Origin: an uncultured Candidatus Melainabacteria bacterium | GTDB lineage: Bacteria; Cyanobacteriota; Vampirovibrionia; Gastranaerophilales; Gastranaerophilaceae | Length of the DNA: 64,000 nucleotides | Direction of reading: 5' to 3' | Assembly: GCA_934692485.1 (NCBI GenBank) | Contig: CAKUTX010000004.1 | Coordinates: 82,002 to 146,001, forward strand | Shown here: positions 36,610-45,771 of the stretch, in pieces | How the letters are laid out: the number at the start of each line of letters is the position of its first letter | Position numbering within the stretch: position 1 is the first letter of the stretch | Program-made: the position numbers and the translations under genes | The notes under the pieces: model-generated | Seen by the model: only the letters and a program-made list of their open reading frames with translations | Databases searched by the model: none | Told to the model about the DNA's origin: nothing

Positions 36610-37890
36610 ATGGATAGATTTTTTGGCATATTTGGGATTATTTTAATTTTTGGGATAGCGTTCCTATTATCAAACAACCGTAAAGCAATAAATTACAAAA
36701 CAGTAGGAATGGGGTTTTCACTACAAGTTTTGTTAGCTGTATTTATATTTAAAGTACCTTTAGGCCGAGCTATTTTCATGAATTTAGGTTTGTTAATTCA
36801 GAAAATTCTTGATTTCGCAAAAGAAGGTGGGGCTTTTGTTTTCGGACCTCTTATGTCTGATGACAAATTTAGTACTGTATTTGGCTCAGGCGCGCAAGTA
36901 TTTGCACTTCAGTTAATTGCTTCTTTGATATTCATGATGATTATTGTAAACATCCTTTATTATTATGGAATTATGCAAAGAATTGTTCCGTTGTTCGGAA
37001 AAGCGATGAACAAACTAATGAACGTCAGTGGGGCAGAAGCTCTATCAAACGTAGCAAGTGCATTTGTCGGACAAATTGCGGCTCAAATCATGATTAGACC
37101 ATATTTGGCAAAATTAACACGTTCTGAGCTTTTGGCATCTATGGCAGGAAGCATGGCTTGTATTTCTGCAGCAACAATGCCTATTTATATTGGGTTGGGA
37201 ATTCCGGCTCAATACCTTTTAGCAGCTTCCGTTATGGCTGCTCCTGGAGCTTTAGTTTTAACAAAAATTGTTTATCCGGAAACAGGAAATCCTGAAACCA
37301 AAGATGATATTAAAATTACTTACAGTAAAAGAAGAAAACCTTATATAAATGTATTTGACGCAATTTCAGCCGGAGCATCAGAAGGCATGAAAGTTGCAAT
37401 CAATGTTGTTGCTATGATTTTAGCTCTTGTCGCACTCGTTGCAATGATAGACTGGATTTTAGGCGGAGTTGGAAATTTAATTGTTAAATATTTGCACATA
37501 AACTTTGCATCATTTGACTTAACTCATTTATCATTAAAACTAATTCTCGGCAAAATATTTGCAGTATTTGCATACTTTATGGGTGTTCCATTAAAAGAAG
37601 CAACTGCGGTTGGAAGTCTTATGGGTACAAAATTAGTTCTGAATGAAATGGTTGCATACTTTGATTTGGTAAATCTACCAACACAATTGTCTGATAAGAG
37701 TTTCTTAATCGCGAGTTTTGCTTTATGCAGCTTTGGGAACTTCGGGTCAATCGCAATCCAACTAGGTGGTATTGGAGAACTTGCACCAAATCAAAGAAAA
37801 AATCTTGCAAGATTGGGAGTAAGAGCACTAATTTGCGGAACATTAACCTGCTATATGTCTGCAGCAATTGCAGGGGTATTGTTCAATTAG
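36610..37890 (+). CDS. nupC: NupC-family concentrative nucleoside transporter
   Basis: A 426-aa inner membrane symporter that imports nucleosides with H+ or Na+. Family blocks: FKVPLGRAIFMNLG, FVFGPLMSDDKFSTVFGSGAQVFA, EALSNVASAFVGQIAAQIMI and the C-terminal FGNFGSIAIQLGGIGELAPN. About ten hydrophobic segments are visible. It is a single gene with a short leader. Confidence 0.93.
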   Translation: MDRFFGIFGIILIFGIAFLLSNNRKAINYKTVGMGFSLQVLLAVFIFKVPLGRAIFMNLGLLIQKILDFAKEGGAFVFGPLMSDDKFSTVFGSGAQVFALQLIASLIFMMIIVNILYYYGIMQRIVPLFGKAMNKLMNVSGAEALSNVASAFVGQIAAQIMIRPYLAKLTRSELLASMAGSMACISAATMPIYIGLGIPAQYLLAASVMAAPGALVLTKIVYPETGNPETKDDIKITYSKRRKPYINVFDAISAGASEGMKVAINVVAMILALVALVAMIDWILGGVGNLIVKYLHINFASFDLTHLSLKLILGKIFAVFAYFMGVPLKEATAVGSLMGTKLVLNEMVAYFDLVNLPTQLSDKSFLIASFALCSFGNFGSIAIQLGGIGELAPNQRKNLARLGVRALICGTLTCYMSAAIAGVLFN

Positions 37891-37931
37891 TAGACATTTA
37901 ACAATCTTTTGCGACCCGTTTGATTGTTGTT

Positions 37932-38240
37932 TCACGATTTTGGTAAATGTTTTTGCCAATCAGCATCAAGATTTTTAATAAATCTATGAGCATCAATTAC
38001 GTCGTCATAATTAATTGGTTCTGGTCCTTCTTGAACTTCTAATGACTTATAATTTTTTACATCGAAATTGTTTATGCCTAAAAATGCGACTCCAAAATTC
38101 TTTCCACAATGCTGACATTCTAGTCCGACAACTGTTAATCCTTCTTCTTCTCTTTTTATTGTTATGGAATTTTCGTCAAAACTGTTCTTGCAATGCGAAC
38201 AACACAGGTTTGAGAATAATTTTTCGATTTTCTTTTTCAT
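37932..38240 (-). CDS. small zinc-ribbon-like protein, 102 aa
   Basis: The protein starts MKKKIEKLFSNLCCSHCKNS and has two C-x2-C pairs (CSHC near residue 14, CQHC near residue 43) as in zinc ribbons, then an aspartate-rich helical end. GTGAGGA lies 5 nt before the ATG at 38240; upstream in-frame ATGs lack such a site. Function unknown, possibly nucleic acid or protein binding. Confidence 0.7.
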   Translation of the reverse strand: MKKKIEKLFSNLCCSHCKNSFDENSITIKREEEGLTVVGLECQHCGKNFGVAFLGINNFDVKNYKSLEVQEGPEPINYDDVIDAHRFIKNLDADWQKHLPKS

Positions 38241-38369
38241 AAAGTCCTCACTTATATTATAATAAAAATTTTTATTAAAAAATGTTACATTTGTTGACAA
38301 CATGGGAATAATATAATTAAGATGAATATGTCGTTTATTCATCAAGCTAACATATAGGAGTGTTATATC

Positions 38370-38465
38370 ATGGAAGCTATTAATTTAATTCTTTTTGGGT
38401 TTATTGTTTACACTGCGTTAATTGTTGTTCCTAGTATTTGGGAAGAATTAACTACAGAAAGCTAA
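38370..38465 (+). CDS. 31-aa single-pass membrane peptide
   Basis: A short frame starting MEAINLILFGFIVYTALIVV with AGGAG 9 nt before the ATG. It is one hydrophobic helix of about 20 residues with an acidic tail (WEELTTES). It stands alone between two minus-strand genes. The good ribosome binding site and clean hydrophobic pattern support translation. I do not recognise it. Confidence 0.55.
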   Translation: MEAINLILFGFIVYTALIVVPSIWEELTTES

Positions 38466-38584
38466 ACCTTTTAAAATTAAAGACGACACGATTTGCGTGG
38501 AGTTCCCTTTTCATTAAGAAAATCGGCAGGTGTGTTTAAGTGAGATTTAAAAAGTGTTAAAAGTACGTTAATTAAAATTAACGG

Positions 38585-39937
38585 TTAATTTGTTGTGGGT
38601 AAAACCTCATTCAAGCACTCTAGGGCAACATCAGTCGCGAAATCCATGTCTTTTCTTTCCATTATTAATGGAGGATTAAAATATATGACATCGCCAAGAG
38701 GTCGAAGAATTACTCCTCGTTTAAGAGCTTTTTTGTATATTTGATAGCCTGTTCTGAGTTTGCTGTCAAATGGTTCTTTTGATGTTTTATTTTTTACCAA
38801 TTCGATTGCATTGATAAGACCGATATGACGAACTTCTCCAACATTTGGATGTGAGAGAAATTTTTGTTTTATCATATTGTTGAAGTAGATAGCGTTTTCT
38901 TGTGCTGTTTTCAAAATAGAACCATCTTCCATCAAATCTAAAACTGCATTTGCAGCAGAGCAAGCCAATGGATTACCGCTGTATGTATGACTGTGCATAA
39001 AAGCTTTTCCAGTACTGTAATCATCATAAAAAGCATCATAAATTTTTTGTGTAGTAGCAAATATTGCCATTGGCATATATCCGCCAGTCAACCCTTTTGA
39101 AAGACACATTATATCTGGTGAAACTCCAGCATGCTCAAATGCAAACATTTTACCAGTCCTTCCATACCCTGTTGCTATTTCATCAGCAAGTAAATGAACA
39201 TTAAATCTATCACACAGTTCTCTTAATTTTTTTAGATAAAGTGGCGGATAAATTTTCATTCCTGCAGAACCCTGTAACAATGGTTCTACAAGAATTGCAG
39301 CTGTTTCATTACCGTATTCTTCAAACATTTTTTCAGCATGTTCAAAGCATTCACAGCTACAATTTTCGCGATTTTTTCCATACGGACATCTAAAACAATC
39401 TGGCCCCTGAACTCTTAATATATCCATCAAAATAGGTTTATACAACTTCGTATACAAATCACAATCTCCGACAGACAATGCTCCTATTGTTTCTCCATGA
39501 TAAGCCTCTGAAAGCGCCATAAATTTCGTTTTTTGAGGATTTCCTGTCTGCTCATGGTACTGAAAACTAACTTTCATTGCCGCCTCAATTGCAGATGAAC
39601 CATTATCCGTAAAATTAAATTTACACAAACCTTTTGGCAAAATTTTTGACAACCTTTCACAAAGCCTTATAGCCTGTTTATGAGTAAAATTCGCAAAAAT
39701 AACATGTTCTAACGTATCAACTTGCTTTTTTATTTCTTCAGAAATATGCGGATTGCAATGCCCCAAAAGATTACACCACCAAGAACTTATTACGTCAAGA
39801 TAACGTTTACCGTCTTCCCCGTACAAATAACAACCTTCACCTCTTTCAATAACAATTGGAGCTAATTCTTCATAATCCTTCATTTGAGAACAAGGATGCC
39901 AAATATATTTTAAATCTTTTTCTGCTAATGTTTCCAT
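38585..39937 (-). CDS. bioA: adenosylmethionine-8-amino-7-oxononanoate aminotransferase
   Basis: BioA converts KAPA to DAPA with SAM as amino donor, in biotin synthesis. The 450-aa PLP enzyme has YIWHPCSQMKDYE at the start, VISSWWCNLLGHCNP, FTDNGSSAIEAAMKVSFQYH, LLADEIATGYGRTGKMFAF and the PLP lysine in CLSKGLTGGYMP. It follows bioD by 1 nt, so both are one operon. bioB and bioF are not in the window. Confidence 0.96.
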   Translation of the reverse strand: METLAEKDLKYIWHPCSQMKDYEELAPIVIERGEGCYLYGEDGKRYLDVISSWWCNLLGHCNPHISEEIKKQVDTLEHVIFANFTHKQAIRLCERLSKILPKGLCKFNFTDNGSSAIEAAMKVSFQYHEQTGNPQKTKFMALSEAYHGETIGALSVGDCDLYTKLYKPILMDILRVQGPDCFRCPYGKNRENCSCECFEHAEKMFEEYGNETAAILVEPLLQGSAGMKIYPPLYLKKLRELCDRFNVHLLADEIATGYGRTGKMFAFEHAGVSPDIMCLSKGLTGGYMPMAIFATTQKIYDAFYDDYSTGKAFMHSHTYSGNPLACSAANAVLDLMEDGSILKTAQENAIYFNNMIKQKFLSHPNVGEVRHIGLINAIELVKNKTSKEPFDSKLRTGYQIYKKALKRGVILRPLGDVIYFNPPLIMERKDMDFATDVALECLNEVLPTTN

Positions 39938-39938
39938 T

Positions 39939-40613
39939 TTATACCTCTACAAATAGTGCTGACAAATCGTCTATTTCTTTATCTTCTTTTTTTACAGTTG
40001 CAACTACCTTAACATCGGTTAAAGCTTCAACCTGTTTTTTATTATCAATTTGCATAAAATCAGTTTCATCGTAATTGTTTAGTATTATGCCTTTGACGTT
40101 TATGTTGTGCTGTTTTGCATATTCAGCAGTTAAGACAGTAGAATTAATTGTTCCCAAAGATGCAGATGCTACAATCAAAATATCAAGCCCTAATGACTTT
40201 ATAACATCAGGTAACATTAATTTTTGTTCTTTCAAATTAAATGGACAAATAATACCACCGGCACCTTCAACAACAACAAAGTCATACTCTTTTTTTATTC
40301 TTTCAAAATCAGATTTAATTTTTTCTATGTTAATCGGATTTTTTTCAATTTCAGAAGCCAAATGAGGAGATACAGCGGTTTTAAAAACATACGAAACATA
40401 ATTCATAGGTTCAGCATTAATCTTTGCTGTTTTTAACACATACGCACAATCTCCAGGAACAAGTTTTCCGTTAATAATTTCTGCGCCGCTTAATGCCGGT
40501 TTAAAATATCCACAATTATATCCTAATTCTCTCATTTTCTTTACAATTAATGCAGATATATACGTTTTTCCAACATCAGTTCCTGTTGCGGTTACAAATA
40601 TCGCTTTTGTCAT
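39939..40613 (-). CDS. bioD: dethiobiotin synthetase
   Basis: BioD closes the ureido ring of dethiobiotin with ATP and CO2. The 224-aa protein has the P-loop FVTATGTDVGKTYISALIVK, KPALSG, and the VVEGAGGIICPF motif. It is the first gene of a bioD-bioA pair on the minus strand. Confidence 0.95.
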   Translation of the reverse strand: MTKAIFVTATGTDVGKTYISALIVKKMRELGYNCGYFKPALSGAEIINGKLVPGDCAYVLKTAKINAEPMNYVSYVFKTAVSPHLASEIEKNPINIEKIKSDFERIKKEYDFVVVEGAGGIICPFNLKEQKLMLPDVIKSLGLDILIVASASLGTINSTVLTAEYAKQHNINVKGIILNNYDETDFMQIDNKKQVEALTDVKVVATVKKEDKEIDDLSALFVEV

Positions 40614-40651
40614 ATCTCCTCTTTCTAAAATAACGTTTTAACATTTAAAAC

Positions 40652-40683
40652 AAAAAATATGCGGCAACTTTATGTTACCGCAT
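40652..40683 (-). terminator. terminator after the TpsB gene
   Basis: ATGCGGTAAC and GTTGCCGCAT pair with one mismatch around a 4-nt loop, followed by T6 on the minus strand. Confidence 0.75.
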
Positions 40684-40707
40684 AATTTTTATATTTCAAT
40701 AATTTTA

Positions 40708-42696
40708 TTATAATTGACCGCCGCCACCATCACGGAAGTAATCATAGTGTCTAATATCATCATAGTTGTTAACATATTCCGCTTCAACATTCTTTTGGAA
40801 TTGAGTTTTTGGAACAGCAACCGTACTTCTTGAAGCCAATAGGGCATCAATATTTGGAGCAAGTGTCAATTCAAAGTGGAAACGTCCCATTTTGCTATAA
40901 GGTTCATTAAAGTTTCTTATCAATGGGAAGCCCCAATAAAGTCTTGCGCTCAAATCACCAGGAAGCTGAACTCTCAAGCCCATACCTAAAGAAGCTGCAA
41001 AGTAACTTCCACCACGCACATCTTCTCTTGCTGCTGGGAAAATACCTGCTGTATCAGCAAATATTGCACCTTTCACATATCTTCCGATAAACGGAATTTT
41101 TTCGCCTGACTTAGGGCTGGTAATTTCTCTTGGCAACAATGGGAACATAAGTTCTCCACTAACAAAGTATCCGTTTTTACCAATCATCAAACCTTCAGAA
41201 TAGCCTCTAACTGTAGCCAAACCACCTGTTTGCATTTGGTCTAAGTATGGAATACTCTTGTCGCCAGGAACAATTTGATAATTACTTCTCAATTGACCGA
41301 TAAATCCATGAGAAAAATCATGCAATCTGACTAAGCTACCACTGTATTTAAAATAATTGTTATCTCTATCACTATTGAATATAGGAATTGAATAGTATGC
41401 ATCTTGGTTAAAATACCAAATACCATATTTAGTATCTTTTCTTGCTTGCAATGCCAATTCCAAAGATGTTATGTTATCAATACTTGAAGGAATAGCTGTG
41501 TCCGGCAATGCCTTAATTCCAATATCTGTTCTTGACCTTTTATAATTAGCAGCCGCATATGTTTTCAACTCAAAACCGGGTTTTCTGATAACAGGTTGAG
41601 AATAGTACAATGAATATTGAGTACCATAACTCTTTAAGTCAAATATATCTGACATAGCGCCATATTTTACTTTTGCAAAAGTTGAAGAATAAGTAAACCC
41701 AACTCTACCATCTTTTTTGTTTACAGGGAAATTATAATCAGCAAACGGGCTCTGTGCACCACCTGAGAAATAAGACCCTAATGACATCCTATCCCTGTGG
41801 CCAAACAAGCTGTCTGCGTATAACATAGCACCACCACGAATGCTACCTGTATTATAACGACCGGCATTATCTAAAATCCCCATTACGTGAAACGGGAAGT
41901 TTTCATCCGCAACCAATTCAATATCTGTCGTTCCAGGTTTTTCACCAGCTTTAAGGTTTGCAGATAATTTTACACCTTCATTGTATCTGTTAAAATCCAA
42001 AACATCTTTTTCTAACTCTACAATATCAAACAATTGCCCTTCTTTTTCAGGCAATCTTCTTGTAATATAACCGTCTTTTGTCCACTTGTTTTGTTCTACT
42101 GTAATATTACCGATTTTACTTTCTGTTAATGCAATATAAATATGTCCGTTTTCAACTGTTTGTTCAGGCAAAAAGGCTCTTGCAGTAACAAATCCTTTTT
42201 CTGCGTACAAATTATTGATATTATCAATAACCTTTTGAATATCTTCAATAAATACATTTCTACCAACCAACGGTTGTACAAGTTTATTAATTTCATCCTT
42301 TGTCAAAATTTCAGACGGAGCAACTTCTATAGTATTAACATAAACACCTTTTGTATTCATTTCTTCAACAGTTGCTTGTTGAATAGAGCCGCCATTGTAA
42401 TTTTGAATAACAGTACTGCTACCGCCATCTTGTTCTATTTTTTTACGTTGTTGATAATAGTTGTAATCATCTTCACGATAGTTGTCTTTTGCTTTTTCTT
42501 TTAAATAGTCAGTATCGTGCAACTGGTTCATGCCAGATTGATTTCTGACGTTTTGAATATCTTGATAGCTATATCCTTGCTGCATCATTGCAGGATAGCT
42601 GTCGAATGTGGTTGCATTTGCTGGGGTTAAGGATACAGATAGTGCAAACGCTGCACATAATATTAGAAACTGTTTCTTTGAATTCATCTTTTTCAT
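40708..42696 (-). CDS. TpsB/ShlB-FhaC-type outer membrane transporter
   Basis: A 662-aa outer membrane protein of the two-partner secretion group. It has a signal peptide (residues 1-29, ending ANA), a linker, a POTRA_2 domain (about residues 115-200, with LVGRNVFIEDIQKVIDNIN and GFVTARAFLPEQTVENG) and a 16-strand barrel, including the GG-L-VRGY motif TGGLATVRGYSEG of the conserved lid loop. It should move a large secreted partner to the surface. No TpsA-type exoprotein is in the window. A terminator follows. Confidence 0.88.
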   Translation of the reverse strand: MKKMNSKKQFLILCAAFALSVSLTPANATTFDSYPAMMQQGYSYQDIQNVRNQSGMNQLHDTDYLKEKAKDNYREDDYNYYQQRKKIEQDGGSSTVIQNYNGGSIQQATVEEMNTKGVYVNTIEVAPSEILTKDEINKLVQPLVGRNVFIEDIQKVIDNINNLYAEKGFVTARAFLPEQTVENGHIYIALTESKIGNITVEQNKWTKDGYITRRLPEKEGQLFDIVELEKDVLDFNRYNEGVKLSANLKAGEKPGTTDIELVADENFPFHVMGILDNAGRYNTGSIRGGAMLYADSLFGHRDRMSLGSYFSGGAQSPFADYNFPVNKKDGRVGFTYSSTFAKVKYGAMSDIFDLKSYGTQYSLYYSQPVIRKPGFELKTYAAANYKRSRTDIGIKALPDTAIPSSIDNITSLELALQARKDTKYGIWYFNQDAYYSIPIFNSDRDNNYFKYSGSLVRLHDFSHGFIGQLRSNYQIVPGDKSIPYLDQMQTGGLATVRGYSEGLMIGKNGYFVSGELMFPLLPREITSPKSGEKIPFIGRYVKGAIFADTAGIFPAAREDVRGGSYFAASLGMGLRVQLPGDLSARLYWGFPLIRNFNEPYSKMGRFHFELTLAPNIDALLASRSTVAVPKTQFQKNVEAEYVNNYDDIRHYDYFRDGGGGQL

Positions 42697-42958
42697 TTAT
42701 TCACCTTTAAAAAAATCTAAAATATATATATTTTAAGTCCGGTCAAATTTATTTTTGCGCGCATATGTATAAATAAAAACATTTTTTTAACTTTTATTAC
42801 AATATATTAATAAAAATTAATGTTTAAACTTTTTTCAACTTGACCTGATATTATTATATAGAATATGGTTTAACTTGTAAAGACAAATTTCATAAAATCA
42901 ATATTCTGATGGAGGTTATTTACAATAAATCATTCAATTAATGCATAAGGGAGATAAT

Positions 42959-43420
42959 ATGAACAACAAAATTAAATTTTTAACAGTGGGTTTATTGACA
43001 TTTGTAGCAGGTATGACATTTAGCAATTTTGCAATGTCAGATGTACCATCTAAAATTGCGGTAGTTGACGTTCAGCAAGTTGTAAATTCTTCTGCGCAAG
43101 TACAGGCATTAAAGAAAGACCAACAGGCTAAGGCGAAAGAAATTGTTGCTTTTGTAGAAAAGGCGAGAAAAGATGTTGCAGCAGTAACTGATACAAAGAA
43201 AAAACAAGCACTTGAGGATAAATACAACAAAGAATTAATGACAAAGAAAGCTGCTATGGATAAAAACTATTCTGACAAGCTAACAGCTATCGATTCTACG
43301 ATTTCAAAACAGATTGAAACACAGGCAAAAGCTGGCGGATATGATATTGTATTAGCTAAAGGAGTAGTTCTATACGGCGGTTCAGATATTACAGAAGCTG
43401 TAAAAAAAGCGGTTAAATAG
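42959..43420 (+). CDS. Skp/OmpH-like periplasmic chaperone
   Basis: A 153-aa protein with signal peptide or anchor (residues 1-26) and the OmpH/Skp plan: IAVVDVQQVVNSSAQVQALK at the N-terminus, a long coiled-coil and a C-terminal strand with GGYDIVLAKGVVLYGG. It binds unfolded outer membrane proteins. GGGAGAT lies 6 nt before the ATG at 42959. It starts opposite the TpsB gene, so both may share a control region, and both concern outer membrane assembly. Confidence 0.85.
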   Translation: MNNKIKFLTVGLLTFVAGMTFSNFAMSDVPSKIAVVDVQQVVNSSAQVQALKKDQQAKAKEIVAFVEKARKDVAAVTDTKKKQALEDKYNKELMTKKAAMDKNYSDKLTAIDSTISKQIETQAKAGGYDIVLAKGVVLYGGSDITEAVKKAVK

Positions 43421-43440
43421 ATTAAACAACTTTTAAAGAA

Positions 43441-43470
43441 AAACAAGTCCTCTTATAGAGGGCTTGTTTT
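43441..43470 (+). terminator. terminator after the Skp-like gene
   Basis: AAACAAGTCCTC and GAGGGCTTGTTT form a 12-bp stem with one G-U pair, then T. Confidence 0.85.
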
Positions 43471-43552
43471 GTTATATAACTTAATAAATACGCAATTAAG
43501 CTCAACTAAATGTGTTTATTAATATACATGGGGAAATTTTTTGGGGAAATAT

Positions 43553-45106
43553 ATGTTAAAAATTAATGCACGAAATGTAAATACGATTATTAGTTATATA
43601 AAGCCAAGCTTCAGTAAAAAGCCTCCTATTCCTTTGAGGAGTTTATCAAAACCAGCAGAAAGTTCAAGTTTTTTACGAAGATTGCAACAATGCACAACAC
43701 GAGAAGAATTTAATACTTTAGGCAAAGAATACCAACAAGCAAGAATTAATGGGTATTGTACCGATAATTTGGAAAATGCCTTTTTGAAAAAAAAAGACGA
43801 ACTTAAAAAAGCTTTTAATTTAGAAGCAAAAGCATATTTTGCGAACAAAATGGCTGAAAACCCAAGATATATCTTTAACGAACCAATTTTTAAAACACAA
43901 TTTGATAGATTTATTGCAAGTACAAATGGAGATTATGATTTAATTAAGCGATTACTTGAGCATCCAACACTCGGAATAAAAGCAAACCAAAGCGCTTTTT
44001 CTAGGATATTAAATTCAACAAATAAAGATACAGCCAAGATATTAACAAAATATTTGAACGGCAAACCTTTACAAAAATTAGAAAACGGCAAATTAGTGAA
44101 TTTAAGCGCAGATGAAATTGCCAATGTTGTACAATTTAACAGAAATAATAAAAATATTGTAGAGTTACTAAACAATCCACAACAAATGACGACATTCTTA
44201 CAGAGAAGCGAATTAGTAATATCAAATCTTGAAAAATATAGTCCTGATATTTCTTCTGCACTAAAATACAATATGATTAATAAAAAAGGAGTTTGGTTCA
44301 ATACTAGCCTTAACAAAAATTTATTAAATGATATTGAAGCTATTGTACACGGACAAAATTATTTTCCAAAGTTTAATGGCAATATTTCTTTAAGTCAAAT
44401 ACAAAATTCAACAAAATTAGGAGATGCAATTTCTATTAATGGAAAAATGTACTTAAATAACGGGAAAAACATTGAAGAATTAAAAATAAGCGAAGAAATG
44501 TATAAAAAACTATTTCCACCGTTAGAAAGGTTTAATATAAGTCAAAGTAGATATACAGGGGATTGTTTTCTTATCTCCCCATTAGAAAATGCTATGAATA
44601 CTCCCAAAGGCAGATGCGAAATATATAAAATGTTTTCGCAAGACAAATATGGAAATTTATTCTTAAATACTAAGGGGAACAGCATACGAATAGATAAATT
44701 AAACAGCTCCGAAAAAGAATTAAGTGGTTGTCCTGGACTTGCTTTAATAGAAAGAGAATTTAACAAAACAAATACCAGTTTAAGTTCTATTGCTGGATTT
44801 TCTGCAATAGGTAAAAATGGTTGTCAAGTTATTCATCACGCATTTACTCCTCGAGAAGCACAGAAAATATTATTTGGAGATTTCTATAAATATATTAATA
44901 ATGAAGATTATTTATTAAGAATTGGCTTTTTAAAAGATAATCCAAAATATAATATGTTAACGAACCATGCATATTCCCTAAAATCATTTGATGCTGTAAA
45001 TAGAACATACACTATAACAAACCCACATAGAGCAGGTGTTGATATTACAATACCAGAAGAAGAATTTGTCAAAAACTTAGCAAAACTTGATGTCGCAAAA
45101 ATATAA
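43553..45106 (+). CDS. calpain-like cysteine protease-domain protein, 517 aa
   Basis: The C-terminal 200 residues have the order of a C2 calpain catalytic domain: RYTGDCFLISPLENAM (candidate Cys near residue 340), LTNHAYSLKSFDAV (candidate His) and TITNPHRAG (candidate Asn). The N-terminal 330 residues are helical, basic and unknown. No signal peptide. GGGG lies 7 nt before the ATG at 43553. The domain call rests on these three blocks only. It is a single gene after the Skp terminator. Confidence 0.65.
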   Translation: MLKINARNVNTIISYIKPSFSKKPPIPLRSLSKPAESSSFLRRLQQCTTREEFNTLGKEYQQARINGYCTDNLENAFLKKKDELKKAFNLEAKAYFANKMAENPRYIFNEPIFKTQFDRFIASTNGDYDLIKRLLEHPTLGIKANQSAFSRILNSTNKDTAKILTKYLNGKPLQKLENGKLVNLSADEIANVVQFNRNNKNIVELLNNPQQMTTFLQRSELVISNLEKYSPDISSALKYNMINKKGVWFNTSLNKNLLNDIEAIVHGQNYFPKFNGNISLSQIQNSTKLGDAISINGKMYLNNGKNIEELKISEEMYKKLFPPLERFNISQSRYTGDCFLISPLENAMNTPKGRCEIYKMFSQDKYGNLFLNTKGNSIRIDKLNSSEKELSGCPGLALIEREFNKTNTSLSSIAGFSAIGKNGCQVIHHAFTPREAQKILFGDFYKYINNEDYLLRIGFLKDNPKYNMLTNHAYSLKSFDAVNRTYTITNPHRAGVDITIPEEEFVKNLAKLDVAKI

Positions 45107-45129
45107 CAGACCCTTTATTATTAAATAAA

Positions 45130-45762
45130 TTATATTATCTTTTCACAACACTCTTTTATAGGGCACTCCTCACATTTTGGTTTAATTGGTTTACAAACAT
45201 TTTGGCCATGAGTTACTAACAATGTATTTATATCTATCCAATACTTTTGGGGAAGTTTTTCTCTCAATGCGAACTCTGTTTCATCTGGAGTTTTAGTTTT
45301 TACATAACCTATACGATTAAAAATCCTATGAACGTGAACATCTACACAAATTGCAGGTTCATTAAAACCTCTAGCCACTGTTAAATTTGCAGTTTTACGA
45401 CCAACTCCGTTAAATTTACACAATTCTTCTATTGAATTCGGAACTTGAGAGTTATATTTTTCGACAAGAATTTTTGATAATTCAACTATTTGCTTTGCTT
45501 TGTTTGCATAAAACCCAACGGGATAAATAGCTTTTTCAAGCTTTTTTACATCACAGCGAGCAAAATCAGCAGGAGTTTTGCCTAATTTAAGCATTCTCAA
45601 AGTTGCTGGATATGTTGTTTTATCATTAGTTCTCAGGCTCAAAATGCAAGCTATCAAGACTAAAAACGGGTCACAAAAACTATCCATCAAACCGACAAAC
45701 TCGCTTTTGGGCTGGTTTGCTTTTTTTAATAATTTTACAATTTTATCTATATTTATATCCAT
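45130..45762 (-). CDS. nth: endonuclease III
   Basis: A base-excision DNA glycosylase/AP lyase for oxidised pyrimidines. The 210-aa protein has the helix-hairpin-helix LCKFNGVGRKTANLTVARGF with the catalytic lysine, the catalytic aspartate in ICVDVHVHRIFNRIGY and the C-terminal 4Fe-4S cysteines in CKPIKPKCEECPIKECC. It follows lpxK by 9 nt. Confidence 0.95.
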   Translation of the reverse strand: MDINIDKIVKLLKKANQPKSEFVGLMDSFCDPFLVLIACILSLRTNDKTTYPATLRMLKLGKTPADFARCDVKKLEKAIYPVGFYANKAKQIVELSKILVEKYNSQVPNSIEELCKFNGVGRKTANLTVARGFNEPAICVDVHVHRIFNRIGYVKTKTPDETEFALREKLPQKYWIDINTLLVTHGQNVCKPIKPKCEECPIKECCEKII

Positions 45763-45771
45763 AAAATTTTA

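Noticed and set aside
38571-38590. Palindrome GTTAATTAAAATTAAC as terminator of bioA
   Set aside because: The stem is all A-T and the T-run is weak; too little to call.
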